Below the pieces are notes generated by a model. The model searched no databases, was not told where the DNA came from, and saw nothing but the letters and a program-made list of their open reading frames with translations. A stretch of 64,000 bases of DNA from assembly GCF_000170955.2 (NCBI RefSeq), contig NZ_ABCY02000001.1:434001-498000 (forward strand), written 5' to 3'. A program made the position numbers and the translations under genes. The stretch comes from Borreliella valaisiana VS116. GTDB taxonomy: Bacteria; Spirochaetota; Spirochaetia; Borreliales; Borreliaceae. Within the stretch, counting starts at the first letter, position 1; each line of letters opens with the position of its first letter. This document shows, piece by piece, positions 27,185 to 38,521 of the stretch.

Positions 27185-27340
27185 TTGAAAAGAACTTATC
27201 AGCCTAGTCGTGTTAAAAGAAATAGAAAATTTGGATTTAGGGCTAGAATGAAGACTAAAGGTGGAAGACTTATTCTTGCAAGACGAAGAGCAAAAGGAAG
27301 AATAAAATTAACTGTTTCTGATGAAAAAAAGAAATATTAG
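27185..27340 (+). CDS. rpmH: 50S ribosomal protein L34
   Basis: 51 residues: [40 protein letters not shown] and a short charged tail, unmistakably L34. The start is a TTG at 27185, 6 nt after GGAGGAG, and no nearer ATG exists. The gene is too short and non-ATG for many gene callers. Its 3' end overlaps rnpA by 20 nt in another frame. Confidence 0.97.
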   Translation: MKRTYQPSRVKRNRKFGFRARMKTKGGRLILARRRAKGRIKLTVSDEKKKY

Positions 27341-27656
27341 TCTAAAATCAAAAATAGAAATTCAAAAAATTTTTAAAGAAGGCAATCTGATTAGATTTAG
27401 CAATCTTAATCTTAAAATGTTTTGTAAATCAAATGATTTGATTTATTCTAGGCTTCTTGTTACCTTTTCTAAAGGTTTTAGGGGGTCTGTCAAAAGGAAT
27501 CGTGTTAGAAGGCTTTTTAAAGAAGCTTTTAGGAAAAGATTGGAATTATCAGAAGGTAAAGCTGTAGATATTATTTTTGTAGTTTCTTATAACAGGCCGA
27601 ATTTTACTTATTTTGGTATTGAATCTCTTATGAAAAGTTTAGTTTTAATGGTGTGA
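27321..27656 (+). CDS. rnpA: Ribonuclease P protein component
   Basis: 111 residues with the RNase P protein signature [20 protein letters not shown] (about 54-73, the RNR motif) and a basic N-terminus ([20 protein letters not shown]). It helps the catalytic RNA cut tRNA 5' leaders. The ATG lies inside rpmH with no Shine-Dalgarno sequence of its own, so translation is probably coupled to L34. It is 9 nt upstream of yidC. Confidence 0.95.
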   Translation: MKKRNISLKSKIEIQKIFKEGNLIRFSNLNLKMFCKSNDLIYSRLLVTFSKGFRGSVKRNRVRRLFKEAFRKRLELSEGKAVDIIFVVSYNRPNFTYFGIESLMKSLVLMV

Positions 27657-27665
27657 GGGGCATAA

Positions 27666-29300
27666 GTGAATCAAAGTAAAAGAATTTTAAGAACGGTTTA
27701 TTTGTCTTTATTTTTAATAGGTCTTTTTATGCTTATTAATGATATTTTTTTCCCTAGAATGTTAAATCTTAAGCCTTCTGATAAGGAAGTGCAGTTTGAT
27801 TTAAACAAAAGTTTTGATGATGACGAGATGTTTTTAAGTAAAAGTAATAACATTAATTTGATTGATAAGTCTCAAGATATTGTTGTAGAAACAGGGATAT
27901 ATGTTGCTACTTTTTCTACATTTAGAGGAAATTTGGTTTCATTAAAGCTTAAAAATCATTTGAATTTGGAAAAAGATCCTACAGATTTGATTAATGTTGA
28001 TTATAAAAATGAAACTTTTTTCGATGTTAGTTTCGACTATTTAGTAGAAGATTTGTTTTTGTATAAAAAAATAGATGATTTTAATCATGAATTTAAAGCT
28101 TATTTTAAGAATAACGGTAAAACTTATGAATATATAAAGAGATATATATTCTCTAAAAAGAATGAATATCTAATGAAGTTTAAAGTTACTGTAAATGATC
28201 TTGAGGATTATAACTTATTTGATATTGATTCTTATAAAATTATTTTTAGTTCTGAGATTGAAAGGTTGAGCGATAAAGCCAAGCTGCAATATAATAATTA
28301 TTTATCTCAAATAATTTATTATGACAATAAGCTTAAATATGGTAAAGACGGTCTAAAAATTAATAATCCTAGATGGATTGGTTCTAGTACTAAATATTTT
28401 GAGGTATTGATTTTTAAAGAAAATATGGAAGTTGAGTTTAGAAAAGAAAAAGAAATCCTCAAGTCGTTTATTGTCAACAATGTTGGAAATAAAAAAAATA
28501 TTAGTGATGAGTTTTTTATTTACGCTGGGCCTAAAGACAATAGATATCTAGACATTTTTGATAAGAATGGTGACAATACCTTTGGTTTGTCTGATATTGC
28601 TTTTGGCATGTCAGTAGAAAAGAGTTTATGGCATTTAATTCAAGTTCCTATGCAAATGGTAATGCAAGTTTTTTATGACGTTATACCTAATTGGGGGCTT
28701 TCAATTATTTTTTTGACAATTGTTGTTAGAATACTTATCTTCCCTTTGACATTTAAGGGGTTTAGAGCTACTGCGGAGCTTTCTAAGCTTCAACCTAAAA
28801 TGAAAGAACTTCAAGTAAAGTTTAAGCATGATCCCAAAAAGCTGAATGAAGAGATGGGAAGGCTTTATAAAGAAGAAGGAGTTAATCCTCTTGGGGGGTG
28901 TTTTCCTGTAATTTTGCAGCTTCCCATATTTTTTGCTCTTTATTCACTTGTAAATAATTTATTTTTATTAAGAGGAGCTAGTTTTATTCCAGGATGGATT
29001 GATGATTTATCTATTGGTGACAGTGTATATCATTTTGGATATAAGCTTTATTTTGTTTCTTGGACTGATATTAGAATTTTGCCGTTTATTATGATGTTTA
29101 CTCAATTGGGGTCTACAATTGTCAGTTCTAATATTGATTTAAAAAATCTTGGGGCGCAGCAGAAGTTTTTATATTTTGGAATGCCTATTATGTTTTTTTT
29201 CATACTTTACAATATGCCATCAGGGCTTTTGGTATATTGGATTACAACAAATATTTTTACTATTTTGCAACAATACTATATAAGGATACATTTGTCTTAA
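27666..29300 (+). CDS. yidC: Membrane protein insertase YidC
   Basis: 544 residues starting at GTG. There is one N-terminal membrane segment (about 9-27, [20 protein letters not shown]), a large periplasmic domain (about 40-330), then the conserved five-helix insertase core with [20 protein letters not shown] (about 342-361), [20 protein letters not shown] (about 412-431) and a final hydrophobic region to the C-terminus. The conserved core arginine is in [11 protein letters not shown]. The long periplasmic domain is the Gram-negative type. It inserts proteins into the inner membrane alone or with Sec. Confidence 0.97.
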   Translation: MNQSKRILRTVYLSLFLIGLFMLINDIFFPRMLNLKPSDKEVQFDLNKSFDDDEMFLSKSNNINLIDKSQDIVVETGIYVATFSTFRGNLVSLKLKNHLNLEKDPTDLINVDYKNETFFDVSFDYLVEDLFLYKKIDDFNHEFKAYFKNNGKTYEYIKRYIFSKKNEYLMKFKVTVNDLEDYNLFDIDSYKIIFSSEIERLSDKAKLQYNNYLSQIIYYDNKLKYGKDGLKINNPRWIGSSTKYFEVLIFKENMEVEFRKEKEILKSFIVNNVGNKKNISDEFFIYAGPKDNRYLDIFDKNGDNTFGLSDIAFGMSVEKSLWHLIQVPMQMVMQVFYDVIPNWGLSIIFLTIVVRILIFPLTFKGFRATAELSKLQPKMKELQVKFKHDPKKLNEEMGRLYKEEGVNPLGGCFPVILQLPIFFALYSLVNNLFLLRGASFIPGWIDDLSIGDSVYHFGYKLYFVSWTDIRILPFIMMFTQLGSTIVSSNIDLKNLGAQQKFLYFGMPIMFFFILYNMPSGLLVYWITTNIFTILQQYYIRIHLS

Positions 29301-29312
29301 AGGGGGAATAAT

Positions 29313-30041
29313 ATGAGCTATGAATTTTACGGAAAAACCGAACAAGAAGCAATAAAGAAAGCAATGAGAGATCTGGAATTAAAAGAAGGTGAGTTTGATG
29401 TAGAAATTTTAGATAAAGAAAGGGTTGGATTTTTATTTAAGAAAGAAATGATTAAAATAAGGGTTTCTCCTCATGTAAAAGAAGTTAAAAAAGGCGGCTT
29501 TGAAATTAAAATTGGGGATGAAATTTGTGATAAAATTTTAGAATTTGTAAAAGAAATGCTAGTTAAAATGGGATATTCTGTAAATTTGACAATAGAGTCC
29601 AAAGAAGGAGGGCACATTAAGATCTCTATTGAGACAGATAGTCCAAATATTTTAATTGGACGAGAAGGTAAAAATTTAGATTCTCTACAGCTTTTGACAA
29701 ATGTTTATGCTTCTAAGCTTATTGGTGAAACTGGTGCTTTTAATAGGGTTATACTGGATATTGGAGATTATAGAGAACGATTTAAATCTAGATTTATTAA
29801 TTTAGCAATAAATTCTTTTCATAAAGTCAAAAGAACCAGACGTTCTATTTTGTTGCCATCAATGAATCCTTTTGAAAGAAGAATTATTCATACAACTTTA
29901 AATCGCTATAGTGATATAAAAACTGAAAGCGAGGGTGATGGAAATATAAAAAGAATAAGAGTGTCTTATGTCAGAAACAATAGGTTTAGTAGCAGTAATT
30001 CTCGCAGTTATCAAAAAAGAGATTTTGGTTTTAAAAAATAG
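29313..30041 (+). CDS. jag: RNA-binding protein Jag/KhpB
   Basis: 242 residues: Jag_N domain (YEFYGKTEQEAIKKAMRDLE), a KH domain with SPNILIGREGKNLDSLQLLT (about 108-127, GREG loop), and an R3H domain (MNPFERRIIHTTLNRYSDIK ... EGDGNIKRIRVSYV). KhpB-type proteins bind many RNAs and affect cell elongation and division in Gram-positives. It follows yidC by 12 nt with a strong AAAGGGGG, as in many bacteria. The basic serine-rich tail is short and unstructured. Confidence 0.93.
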   Translation: MSYEFYGKTEQEAIKKAMRDLELKEGEFDVEILDKERVGFLFKKEMIKIRVSPHVKEVKKGGFEIKIGDEICDKILEFVKEMLVKMGYSVNLTIESKEGGHIKISIETDSPNILIGREGKNLDSLQLLTNVYASKLIGETGAFNRVILDIGDYRERFKSRFINLAINSFHKVKRTRRSILLPSMNPFERRIIHTTLNRYSDIKTESEGDGNIKRIRVSYVRNNRFSSSNSRSYQKRDFGFKK

Positions 30042-30086
30042 ATTGATTGTGTTAGTTTGTATTGAATTTTAAAGAGGAATTAGAAT

Positions 30087-31148
30087 ATGAAGATTTTTTT
30101 AACTGGAATTGCAGGGTTTATTGGATTTCATGTAGCTAAGAAGCTTGTGGAAAAAGGCCATGAAGTTTTGGGTGTGGACATATTAAATGATTATTATGAG
30201 CTCAAATTTAAGCATGAAAGGTTAGAGGCTTTAGGTTTTTGTTATAAAGATATCAAAACTCATAATATTATTAAGAGTGAAAAATATAATAATTTATCTT
30301 TTGTTTATTTTGATATACTAAATAAAGATAAACTACTCGAACTTTTTAAAGAGCATAAGTTTACACATGTTTGTCATTTGGCTGCTCAAGCGGGTATTAG
30401 AGATAGTCTTGAAAATCCTGATAGCTATGTTTCAATAAATATTGTTGGGTTTTTTAATGTTTTAGACGTATGCAGAGTTTATAAAGAAAATATAAAACAT
30501 TTTGTTTATGCTTCTACGTCATCAGTTTATGGTATAAATGAGAATATTCCGTCTAGTGAAGATTCTATTACGGATCATCCTTTAAATTTATATGCAGCTA
30601 GTAAAAAATCTAATGAAATGATAGCTCATGCTTATAGTGCTTCTTTTAATATTCCTACAACAGGACTTAGATTTTTTACAGTTTACGGAACCTATGGAAG
30701 ACCCGATATGGCTTTATATTTATTTGCAGATGGAATTAAAAATGGCAAGTCCATTAATATTTTTAACAATGGTAATATGGCTAGAGATTTTACATATGTT
30801 AGTGATATTGCAAATGGTGTTTACAAAGTGTTAAAAAATCCGGCTAAGAGTGATTGTAATTTTGATGTTAAAAATCCAAATTCGTCAACATCTTCTTTTC
30901 CTTACAGGATATATAATATAGGAACTGGACATGCAACTAAATTGTTAGATTTTATTAGGGAGCTTGAGTCAAATTTTGATAAAAAGGCCTTAAAAAATTA
31001 TATGCCTATGCAAAAAGCAGATGTTGTGGAAAGTTGTTGTGATATTTTAAAGCTTAAAAATGATGTTGGGTATGAGGCCAAAATTTCTATTAAAGAGGGA
31101 ATAAAAGAATTTTCGGAGTGGTATAAAGAGTCTACTAAGAATGTTTGA
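30087..31148 (+). CDS. NAD-dependent nucleotide-sugar epimerase (UDP-glucuronate 4-epimerase type)
   Basis: 353 residues, extended short-chain dehydrogenase. Rossmann motif LTGIAGFIGFHVAKKLVEKG (residues 5-24); catalytic Thr/Ser-Tyr-Lys set in YASTSSVYGINENIPSSEDS and LYAASKKSNEMIAHAYS (YxxxK); RFFTVYGTYGRPDMALYLFA is typical of the UDP-glucuronate/UDP-GalA epimerase branch. It probably interconverts sugar nucleotides for glycolipids or envelope glycans, but the substrate is inferred from similarity only. It is 45 nt after jag with AAAGAGGA upstream. Confidence 0.85.
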   Translation: MKIFLTGIAGFIGFHVAKKLVEKGHEVLGVDILNDYYELKFKHERLEALGFCYKDIKTHNIIKSEKYNNLSFVYFDILNKDKLLELFKEHKFTHVCHLAAQAGIRDSLENPDSYVSINIVGFFNVLDVCRVYKENIKHFVYASTSSVYGINENIPSSEDSITDHPLNLYAASKKSNEMIAHAYSASFNIPTTGLRFFTVYGTYGRPDMALYLFADGIKNGKSINIFNNGNMARDFTYVSDIANGVYKVLKNPAKSDCNFDVKNPNSSTSSFPYRIYNIGTGHATKLLDFIRELESNFDKKALKNYMPMQKADVVESCCDILKLKNDVGYEAKISIKEGIKEFSEWYKESTKNV

Positions 31149-31255
31149 TTTTAAACTTTTTATGCAGAATGATAGGTTTTAAATAAATTTTATGCTTGCT
31201 TTTGTTTCAATAATTAATTATTTATTTATTTAAATTCAATTCTATTTCTTAGGTG

Positions 31256-31261
31256 TATAAT
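31256..31261 (+). promoter_or_regulatory. Likely -10 box of the fba promoter
   Basis: TATAAT preceded by TG, about 50 nt before the aldolase start. A convincing -35 is not seen at 16-18 bp spacing, so this is a weak call. Confidence 0.4.
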
Positions 31262-31311
31262 TTATTATAGGCATTTGATAAAAGAAAAAATAAATAGAAA
31301 GGAGCCTGTAA

Positions 31312-32391
31312 ATGGGTGTTTTAGACAAAATTAAACCAGGTGTAGTTTATGGAAAAGAACTACATTCTTTATATGAAATATGTAAAAAGGAAGGATTTGC
31401 TATCCCTTCTATTAATTGTATAGGAACAAATTCTATTAATGCAGTTTTGGAGGCAGCAAAAGAAATCAATTCTCCCATTATGATACAATTTTCTAATAGT
31501 GGTTCTGCTTTTATTTGTGGAAAAGGGTTGAAGATGGAAAAACCCCAAGGAGTTTCAATAGCTGGAGCTATTTCTGGTGCTATGCATGTGCATTTGATGG
31601 CAGAGCATTATGGTGTTCCTGTTGTTCTTCATACAGATCATTGTGCTAAAAATTTGCTTCCTTGGGTTGAAGGACTTTTGGAGTATGGTGAGAAATACTA
31701 TAGTCAGCACAAAAAGCCACTATTTTCTTCACACATGTTAGATTTGTCAGAAGAACCTATTAAAGAAAATATTGAAATTTCTAAAAAATTCTTAGAAAGA
31801 ATGGCAAAAATTGAAATGTTTTTAGAAATAGAGCTTGGGATTACAGGTGGTGAAGAGGATGGAGTTGACAATTCGGATAGAGCTTTGCATGAATTATTTT
31901 CTACCCCTGAGGATATTTATTATGGGTATTCAGAACTTTTAAAGATTAGTCCAAATTTTCAGATTGCAGCAGCTTTTGGAAATGTTCATGGAGTATATAA
32001 ACCGGGTAATGTTAAGCTTACTCCAAGAGTGTTAAGGGATGGTCAAGATTATGTCATAGCAAAAACAGGAACAAATATTGCTAAACCAGTTTCTTATGTT
32101 TTTCATGGGGGGTCTGGATCTACAATTGATGAGATTAATGAGGCACTTTCTTATGGGGTTGTAAAGATGAATATTGATACGGATACACAGTGGGCTGCCT
32201 GGGAGGGTGTTTTGAATTATTACAAAAAAAATGAAAATCGTTTGCAAAGTCAATTAGGAGATGGTAAGGACGCTGATATTCCAAATAAGAAATTTTATGA
32301 TCCAAGAGTTTGGTTAAGAGAAGCCGAAATTTCCATGAAAGACCGTGTGAAGATTGCATGCAAAAATCTTAATAATATTAATAGGAATTAA
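31312..32391 (+). CDS. fba: Fructose-1,6-bisphosphate aldolase, class II
   Basis: 359 residues, the zinc-dependent type A enzyme of glycolysis that splits fructose 1,6-bisphosphate. Zinc ligands are in VVLHTDHCAKN (about 105-115), FLEIELGITGGEEDG (about 168-182), FGNVHGVYKPGN and YVFHGGSGST. The length equals the E. coli class II enzyme. It has a strong AAAGGAG ribosome-binding site. It is expected to be highly expressed because Borrelia lives on glycolysis. A rho-independent terminator follows. Confidence 0.97.
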   Translation: MGVLDKIKPGVVYGKELHSLYEICKKEGFAIPSINCIGTNSINAVLEAAKEINSPIMIQFSNSGSAFICGKGLKMEKPQGVSIAGAISGAMHVHLMAEHYGVPVVLHTDHCAKNLLPWVEGLLEYGEKYYSQHKKPLFSSHMLDLSEEPIKENIEISKKFLERMAKIEMFLEIELGITGGEEDGVDNSDRALHELFSTPEDIYYGYSELLKISPNFQIAAAFGNVHGVYKPGNVKLTPRVLRDGQDYVIAKTGTNIAKPVSYVFHGGSGSTIDEINEALSYGVVKMNIDTDTQWAAWEGVLNYYKKNENRLQSQLGDGKDADIPNKKFYDPRVWLREAEISMKDRVKIACKNLNNINRN

Positions 32392-32418
32392 ATAGAAATT
32401 CACTAATTTTTATTTGCA

Positions 32419-32450
32419 AGCTGCTTTTTGAGCGGCTTTTTTATTATTTT
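32419..32450 (+). terminator. Rho-independent terminator after fba
   Basis: Stem AGCTGCT (32419-32425) / AGCGGCT (32431-32437), one G-U pair, loop TTTTG, followed by TTTTTATTATTTT. It lies 28 nt after the fba stop. Confidence 0.85.
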
Positions 32451-32816
32451 GTTAATTTTATATATTGAATTAAAAATTATTGAATATTTTAGTCATCTTT
32501 TTTGTTATTTTTGATTTTTTTTAAAGAACTTGAGCCAAATATTAATTGATTTTTAAAATTATTGTTAAATATTGTGTTTATGGAGCTGTTCTAATTTAAA
32601 AGGGAATCCATTAAGATTGTTTTTAAATTTAAAAAGCATATTATTTTGGCTTTATTTTATGTGCTTTTTATAGTGTTTATTGTTTTGTGAAAAATTAAAC
32701 TTGAGTTTTGAGATTTAATTTCTTGAAAGAATAGCGGGCTATTGGAAAATTCTAAGGAATATAGATAGCTTATTTTTATAATTTTAATTGTGTATTGTAT
32801 AAGCCATATTATTAAT
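32451..32816. other. Spacer between fba terminator and the aspS 3' end
   Basis: Two convergent transcription units end here. About 365 bp of A+T-rich sequence, T/G-biased on the + strand like the rest of the right replichore. I see no coding frame or RNA with support. Confidence 0.5.
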
Positions 32817-34580
<1,764 letters not shown>

Positions 34581-36686
34581 TCAACTCACTATTATATTAT
34601 AAATTTCTTTGTCTGTTTTTGCATTTAAAATTTCTTTTTTGTACAGATCAACTTTTCCCACTACAGATGCTAAAATTCTGGGGTAGCTAACATAATCTTT
34701 TGCTGGGCACAATATTAATATAAAAACATGGCTTAAATTCTTGTCAAGAGCATTAAAGTCGATCCCCTCATGGCTTATTCCTATTGCAATATGTATTTTT
34801 GAGATTAAATTTGTTTTTAAATGGGGAATAGCAAAGCCTTCTTTTAGTGCAGTAGTAATTAATTTTTCTCTTTCCATTAAATCTTGAAATATTCTTTCTT
34901 TATCAATTTCAATGTTTATTACGCTTAAAAGTTCTCTTAGCACATCAGCTTTATTGCTTGCTTTTAATTCTAGAATAATGTTTTCCTTTTTTAACCTTTT
35001 ATTTAGTTTGATATTGCTAAGGATTTTATCATAATTTATTGAGTAATCTAGTTTTTTTGCTCTTAAAGAGACCGTTTCAACTTCTTTGGTTATTTTTTCT
35101 AGGTTTAAGATTGTTTCTCTAAAAAGATCTTGTATTATAATTAAATGATTGTTTGGGCATTCAAATGTAATTTTGCTACCTTCGCGCTTTATTGAGAAAG
35201 ATATATTGTTTTTTCTTGCATTAATATATTGTGAAGAATCATTTTTAATTTGTTGTGTGAAAAAACCTTCTTTTCTTAATTCATTTTTCAAGTCCCATAT
35301 AAGAATTTTGGCTAAGTTGTCATATTCAAATGATACACAGATATGTGTATTTTGATCTATTGTAAGCTCTTTTTTAAGCCCGCTTTTGTTTATTTTGAAT
35401 AAAAAGTTTATTATGGGTGTTGCAATGATTGTTGGCAAAAATACCATTATTATTATAATTCCAAATATTTTTTGGCTAATAAATCCTGAAGATAATGCTA
35501 CATTTGCCATAATAAGTGAAACTTCTCCTCTTGGGACCATTCCGGTTGCAATTTTTAAGGCTCCAAGTTTGTTAAATCCCAAAAAGAGTGCTGGAATAAA
35601 GCAAAATGTACTTTTAGTAATTATTGCTATTGCGCTAATTGCTGATCCTAGAATAAGAACTTCTTTTGAGAGTATTTCATTAATGTCTGACATAAGTCCA
35701 ATTGATGTGAAAAAGATTGGGATAAAAAATCTTTCAAAGATTGTTAGTTTATCTTGAATTACATATACAATGTCTGTTTTTGACATGGCAAGCCCAAATA
35801 CGTAAGCACCAACTACAAAAGACATTCCTAGATTTTGAAAAATACTTGCAATAGTAAAGGTTAGAGAGAGTGTTATTACAGTTGCTAAGGTGACACTGTT
35901 TAATTTTTTCAGCAGTCTTGAAAGTGTTTCTGATATATATATTAAAGAGAAAGTTAAGCATAGCCAAATTAGTATATTTTGAATTATGGTTTTGATTGAG
36001 CTTGCTATATCAAGATCTGATATAGATCTTGATATAGTTATTACACTTGTAAGCATGAGCATTGAAAGTACATCATCAATAATTGAAGTTGAGATTATTG
36101 TCACTCCTTCTGAAGTACTCATTTTTTTCTTTGCCGAGAGTATGCTTGCTGCAATTCCTGCTGATGTTGGAGTTCCAATTATTCCAATAAAAAGTGAGGT
36201 TGGACTTATTAGAGGAACATTAAAAATTATGCTGGCCATTAGTACAAAACTTGTAAAGGTGCCAACAACTTCTGTTATTCCAATAATTCCTCCGCGTGGC
36301 AAAAATTTGATAAACAATTTTAAGTCAGTTTCAAGTCCTGCTGTGAAAAGTAGTATTATTGAAGCTATGGTAGAGATTGCAAATATTTTTTCATTTATTA
36401 AATAATTTTCTCCAATTGGAGTTATCCCTAATGGGAATAATAAAGGTATTTTAATTTTTCCAAAGGCATTCGGGCTTAGAATTATTCCTGCTGTTATTTG
36501 TCCTATTACTTTTGGAATCCCTATTTTAGTTACTAGATTACCTAACGAAATAGATGAGATTACAATGATTGCCAGACTCATGACAAAAGATGACATATTT
36601 ACCTCAATGTCATAATTTGTTGAGTATGAAAATAGAAGATTAGGTAAGTACAGCAATACTGTTATGTAAAAAATTTTTTTATTCAT
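34581..36686 (-). CDS. Cation/H+ antiporter (CPA2/KefB type) fused to a PTS EIIA domain
   Basis: 701 residues in one frame. Residues about 30-430 have 11-13 membrane segments of a monovalent-cation/proton antiporter (GNLVTKIGIPKVIGQITAGI, LFTAGLETDLKLFIK, GIIGTPTSAGIAASIL, FIPIFFTSIGLMSDI, GMVPRGEVSLIMANVALSSG). A soluble linker (about 440-555) follows. The C-terminal about 145 residues form a PTS EIIA type-2 (fructose/nitrogen) domain with the phosphorylatable His622 in KEGFAIPHLKTNL. A phosphoryl-transfer chain may therefore gate ion exchange. An HPr-like gene lies immediately upstream, overlapping by 4 nt, with hpf and rpoN before it. Confidence 0.93.
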   Translation of the reverse strand: MNKKIFYITVLLYLPNLLFSYSTNYDIEVNMSSFVMSLAIIVISSISLGNLVTKIGIPKVIGQITAGIILSPNAFGKIKIPLLFPLGITPIGENYLINEKIFAISTIASIILLFTAGLETDLKLFIKFLPRGGIIGITEVVGTFTSFVLMASIIFNVPLISPTSLFIGIIGTPTSAGIAASILSAKKKMSTSEGVTIISTSIIDDVLSMLMLTSVITISRSISDLDIASSIKTIIQNILIWLCLTFSLIYISETLSRLLKKLNSVTLATVITLSLTFTIASIFQNLGMSFVVGAYVFGLAMSKTDIVYVIQDKLTIFERFFIPIFFTSIGLMSDINEILSKEVLILGSAISAIAIITKSTFCFIPALFLGFNKLGALKIATGMVPRGEVSLIMANVALSSGFISQKIFGIIIIMVFLPTIIATPIINFLFKINKSGLKKELTIDQNTHICVSFEYDNLAKILIWDLKNELRKEGFFTQQIKNDSSQYINARKNNISFSIKREGSKITFECPNNHLIIIQDLFRETILNLEKITKEVETVSLRAKKLDYSINYDKILSNIKLNKRLKKENIILELKASNKADVLRELLSVINIEIDKERIFQDLMEREKLITTALKEGFAIPHLKTNLISKIHIAIGISHEGIDFNALDKNLSHVFILILCPAKDYVSYPRILASVVGKVDLYKKEILNAKTDKEIYNIIVS

Positions 36687-36964
36687 TTTTCAAGCTCTTT
36701 TGAAAAATTATATTTTAGTAAGCTTAACAAATTTTTAATTGCCATTTTTTCTTTTTTCCCTGCGACTGTTATTTTTACTTTTTCTTTGTATATTATTCCC
36801 AATATGATAATTTCGATTTTGGATTTTGTGTCAGCTTTTCTGCCATCTTTTGTTGTTATTTTTATATTGCACGAAGAGTGTTTATTTGCAAATTTAGCAA
36901 GCATGTTTGCTGATCTTGAATGTATTCCATCTTTATTTATTATTTCAATTTCTACTTCTTGCAT
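36683..36964 (-). CDS. ptsH: HPr-like phosphocarrier protein
   Basis: 93 residues. The active-site histidine is at position 15, as in E. coli HPr, within GIHSRSANMLAKFA (family consensus GLHARPA). The regulatory serine region is kept as DTKSKIEII with Ser48. In Arg17/Pro18 terms, Pro is replaced by Ser (HSRSA). It is probably a nitrogen-PTS-type NPr acting on the EIIA domain fused to the antiporter downstream, rather than the sugar-PTS HPr. The genes overlap by 4 nt (ATGA type). Confidence 0.9.
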   Translation of the reverse strand: MQEVEIEIINKDGIHSRSANMLAKFANKHSSCNIKITTKDGRKADTKSKIEIIILGIIYKEKVKITVAGKKEKMAIKNLLSLLKYNFSKELEK

Positions 36965-36967
36965 TTT

Positions 36968-37270
36968 TTATTTATCTTGTTTATTGTTTTTTTTCTCTTT
37001 TTCTTTAATTGCTGTTTTGTAAAGTTTTTCTATTGAGCTCTCAATAAGGTTGAGAAGTATTTTACCATCTTCTCTTATGTGTATTATTTTTCCCCAATTA
37101 AAATGAGCATGTGCGTCGAATTCAAAAAGTTCACGTTCTTTTTTGATTGTAATTTTTAAATTTTCTACATGTTTTTTGATATGAGTATCAAATTTTTCTA
37201 GTTTTTTGAGAATAAAGACTTTTTCATTCTCATTTAAGTTAAAATTAACTGCTTGAATTTTAGGTTCCAT
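36968..37270 (-). CDS. hpf: Ribosome hibernation promoting factor (short HPF/RaiA)
   Basis: 100 residues with the beta-alpha-beta fold pattern of short HPF (IQAVNFNLNENEKVFILKKL ... ITIKKERELFEFDAHAHFNW ... IREDGKILLNLIESSIEKLY). It binds the 30S subunit in slow growth. It lacks the long-form dimerisation tail. Its start overlaps the rpoN end by 11 nt. The rpoN-hpf-PTS neighbourhood is the classic proteobacterial order, kept here. Confidence 0.9.
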   Translation of the reverse strand: MEPKIQAVNFNLNENEKVFILKKLEKFDTHIKKHVENLKITIKKERELFEFDAHAHFNWGKIIHIREDGKILLNLIESSIEKLYKTAIKEKEKKNNKQDK

Positions 37271-38519
37271 AATATATTCTTCCTTTTTCAGATTTTAATT
37301 CATTTCTATACTTGTTTACTGTTCTTCTAGAAATAGAGATTCCTTTGGATTCCAGTATAGCAGAAATTGCTTTATCTGACATCTTTTCATTTACTTCTAA
37401 CAGCTTTTTTACTGTTATTTTAATGCTTAATTTTGAAAATTCATTTGTTCTTGCTCCACCAACAGAGCTAAAGAGATCTTTGATTAATACTGTACCCCAT
37501 TCACATTTTAAATATTTATTTTTTATTGCTCTTGATATTGTTGATTTTGATACATTGATTTTTTCTGACAAAATACTTAAGTTCATTGGCCTTAAGCTTT
37601 TAAAACCCCTTTTTAGAAATTCTTTTTGCAGTGTATATATAGCTATTCCTATTTTTGCAAGTATTTCGTCTCTATATCTTAATGATTCGATTAACCATTT
37701 TGCTTTTTTTTGTTTTTTGAGATTTGCAGCTGTCCTTTTAAGCTCTTTTTTAAAGATATTAACTTCTTTAATTTTAATTTCAAATTTGTTATTGTGGTTT
37801 ATTATTAATATATCTGGGTCAACATAGAAATTAGTGTCGTCTGGATCTTTAAATTCTAGTGTTGGGTTGGGGTTAAGTTTTTGTCTGATAATTTCTAAAG
37901 CCTTGTTAAATTCTTTACTTCTTATTTTAAGTTCTTCTTTTAACTTTTCTTGAGTTTTTTCAAGAAGTTCTGCTTTTTCAAGAATTTTAATAATATTACT
38001 TTCTAATTTATGATGCTTTGCTTGCAAAATTAAAGATTCTATTATATTGGGAACACAAATTCCAATTGGATCAAATTTCTGAATAAGTTCAATTATTTTT
38101 TTTACTTTTTCTTTTTCTTCCTTTTTAAAAAGATCGTAAGGGTTTATTATATGAAAACCTTTGTTGTTTAGATTGTTTATTAATATCTCACCTATTTTAA
38201 GTTCATCTTCATTTATTCTTTGAATTCTTAATTGTAGCAAAAGGTGCTCTTTTAAAGAAATATTTGTTTGTGTTTTTTCAAGAGCTATGTCGTGTTGATT
38301 TTTTATAAAACCATCTTCTTTATAAAATTTTTTTTTAAATATATATGTTTTCAATGTTTCAAAAAATATTTTATTTGAGTCTATTTCTAGGCATTCGTTA
38401 TTTTCACTTTCTTCTAATATAAGCTGTGTCAATTCTTTTTTATTAAGGCTCAATATTTTCATTGTTTGTATTTGAATTGAGTTTAAATTTTGAGATAATT
38501 TTAGTTTTTGTTTAATCAT
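37260..38519 (-). CDS. rpoN: RNA polymerase sigma-54 factor
   Basis: 419 residues. Region I has the activator-binding helix (KLKLSQNLNSIQIQTMKILS, residues 4-23), followed by an acidic part, the core-binding region, a helix-turn-helix (LSILSEKINVSKSTISRAIK, about 309-328) and the RpoN box near the C-terminus (SRRTVNKYRNEL, consensus ARRTVAKYRE). In Lyme Borrelia, RpoN with the activator Rrp2 drives rpoS and so host-infection genes. It follows the chromate-transporter half gene by 2 nt in the same operon. Confidence 0.97.
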   Translation of the reverse strand: MIKQKLKLSQNLNSIQIQTMKILSLNKKELTQLILEESENNECLEIDSNKIFFETLKTYIFKKKFYKEDGFIKNQHDIALEKTQTNISLKEHLLLQLRIQRINEDELKIGEILINNLNNKGFHIINPYDLFKKEEKEKVKKIIELIQKFDPIGICVPNIIESLILQAKHHKLESNIIKILEKAELLEKTQEKLKEELKIRSKEFNKALEIIRQKLNPNPTLEFKDPDDTNFYVDPDILIINHNNKFEIKIKEVNIFKKELKRTAANLKKQKKAKWLIESLRYRDEILAKIGIAIYTLQKEFLKRGFKSLRPMNLSILSEKINVSKSTISRAIKNKYLKCEWGTVLIKDLFSSVGGARTNEFSKLSIKITVKKLLEVNEKMSDKAISAILESKGISISRRTVNKYRNELKSEKGRIYYGT

Positions 38520-38521
38520 AT

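Noticed and set aside
35386..36405. Plus-strand frames inside the antiporter gene
   Set aside because: Hydrophobic antisense shadows of membrane helices; no start signals, and the minus frame has clear family motifs.
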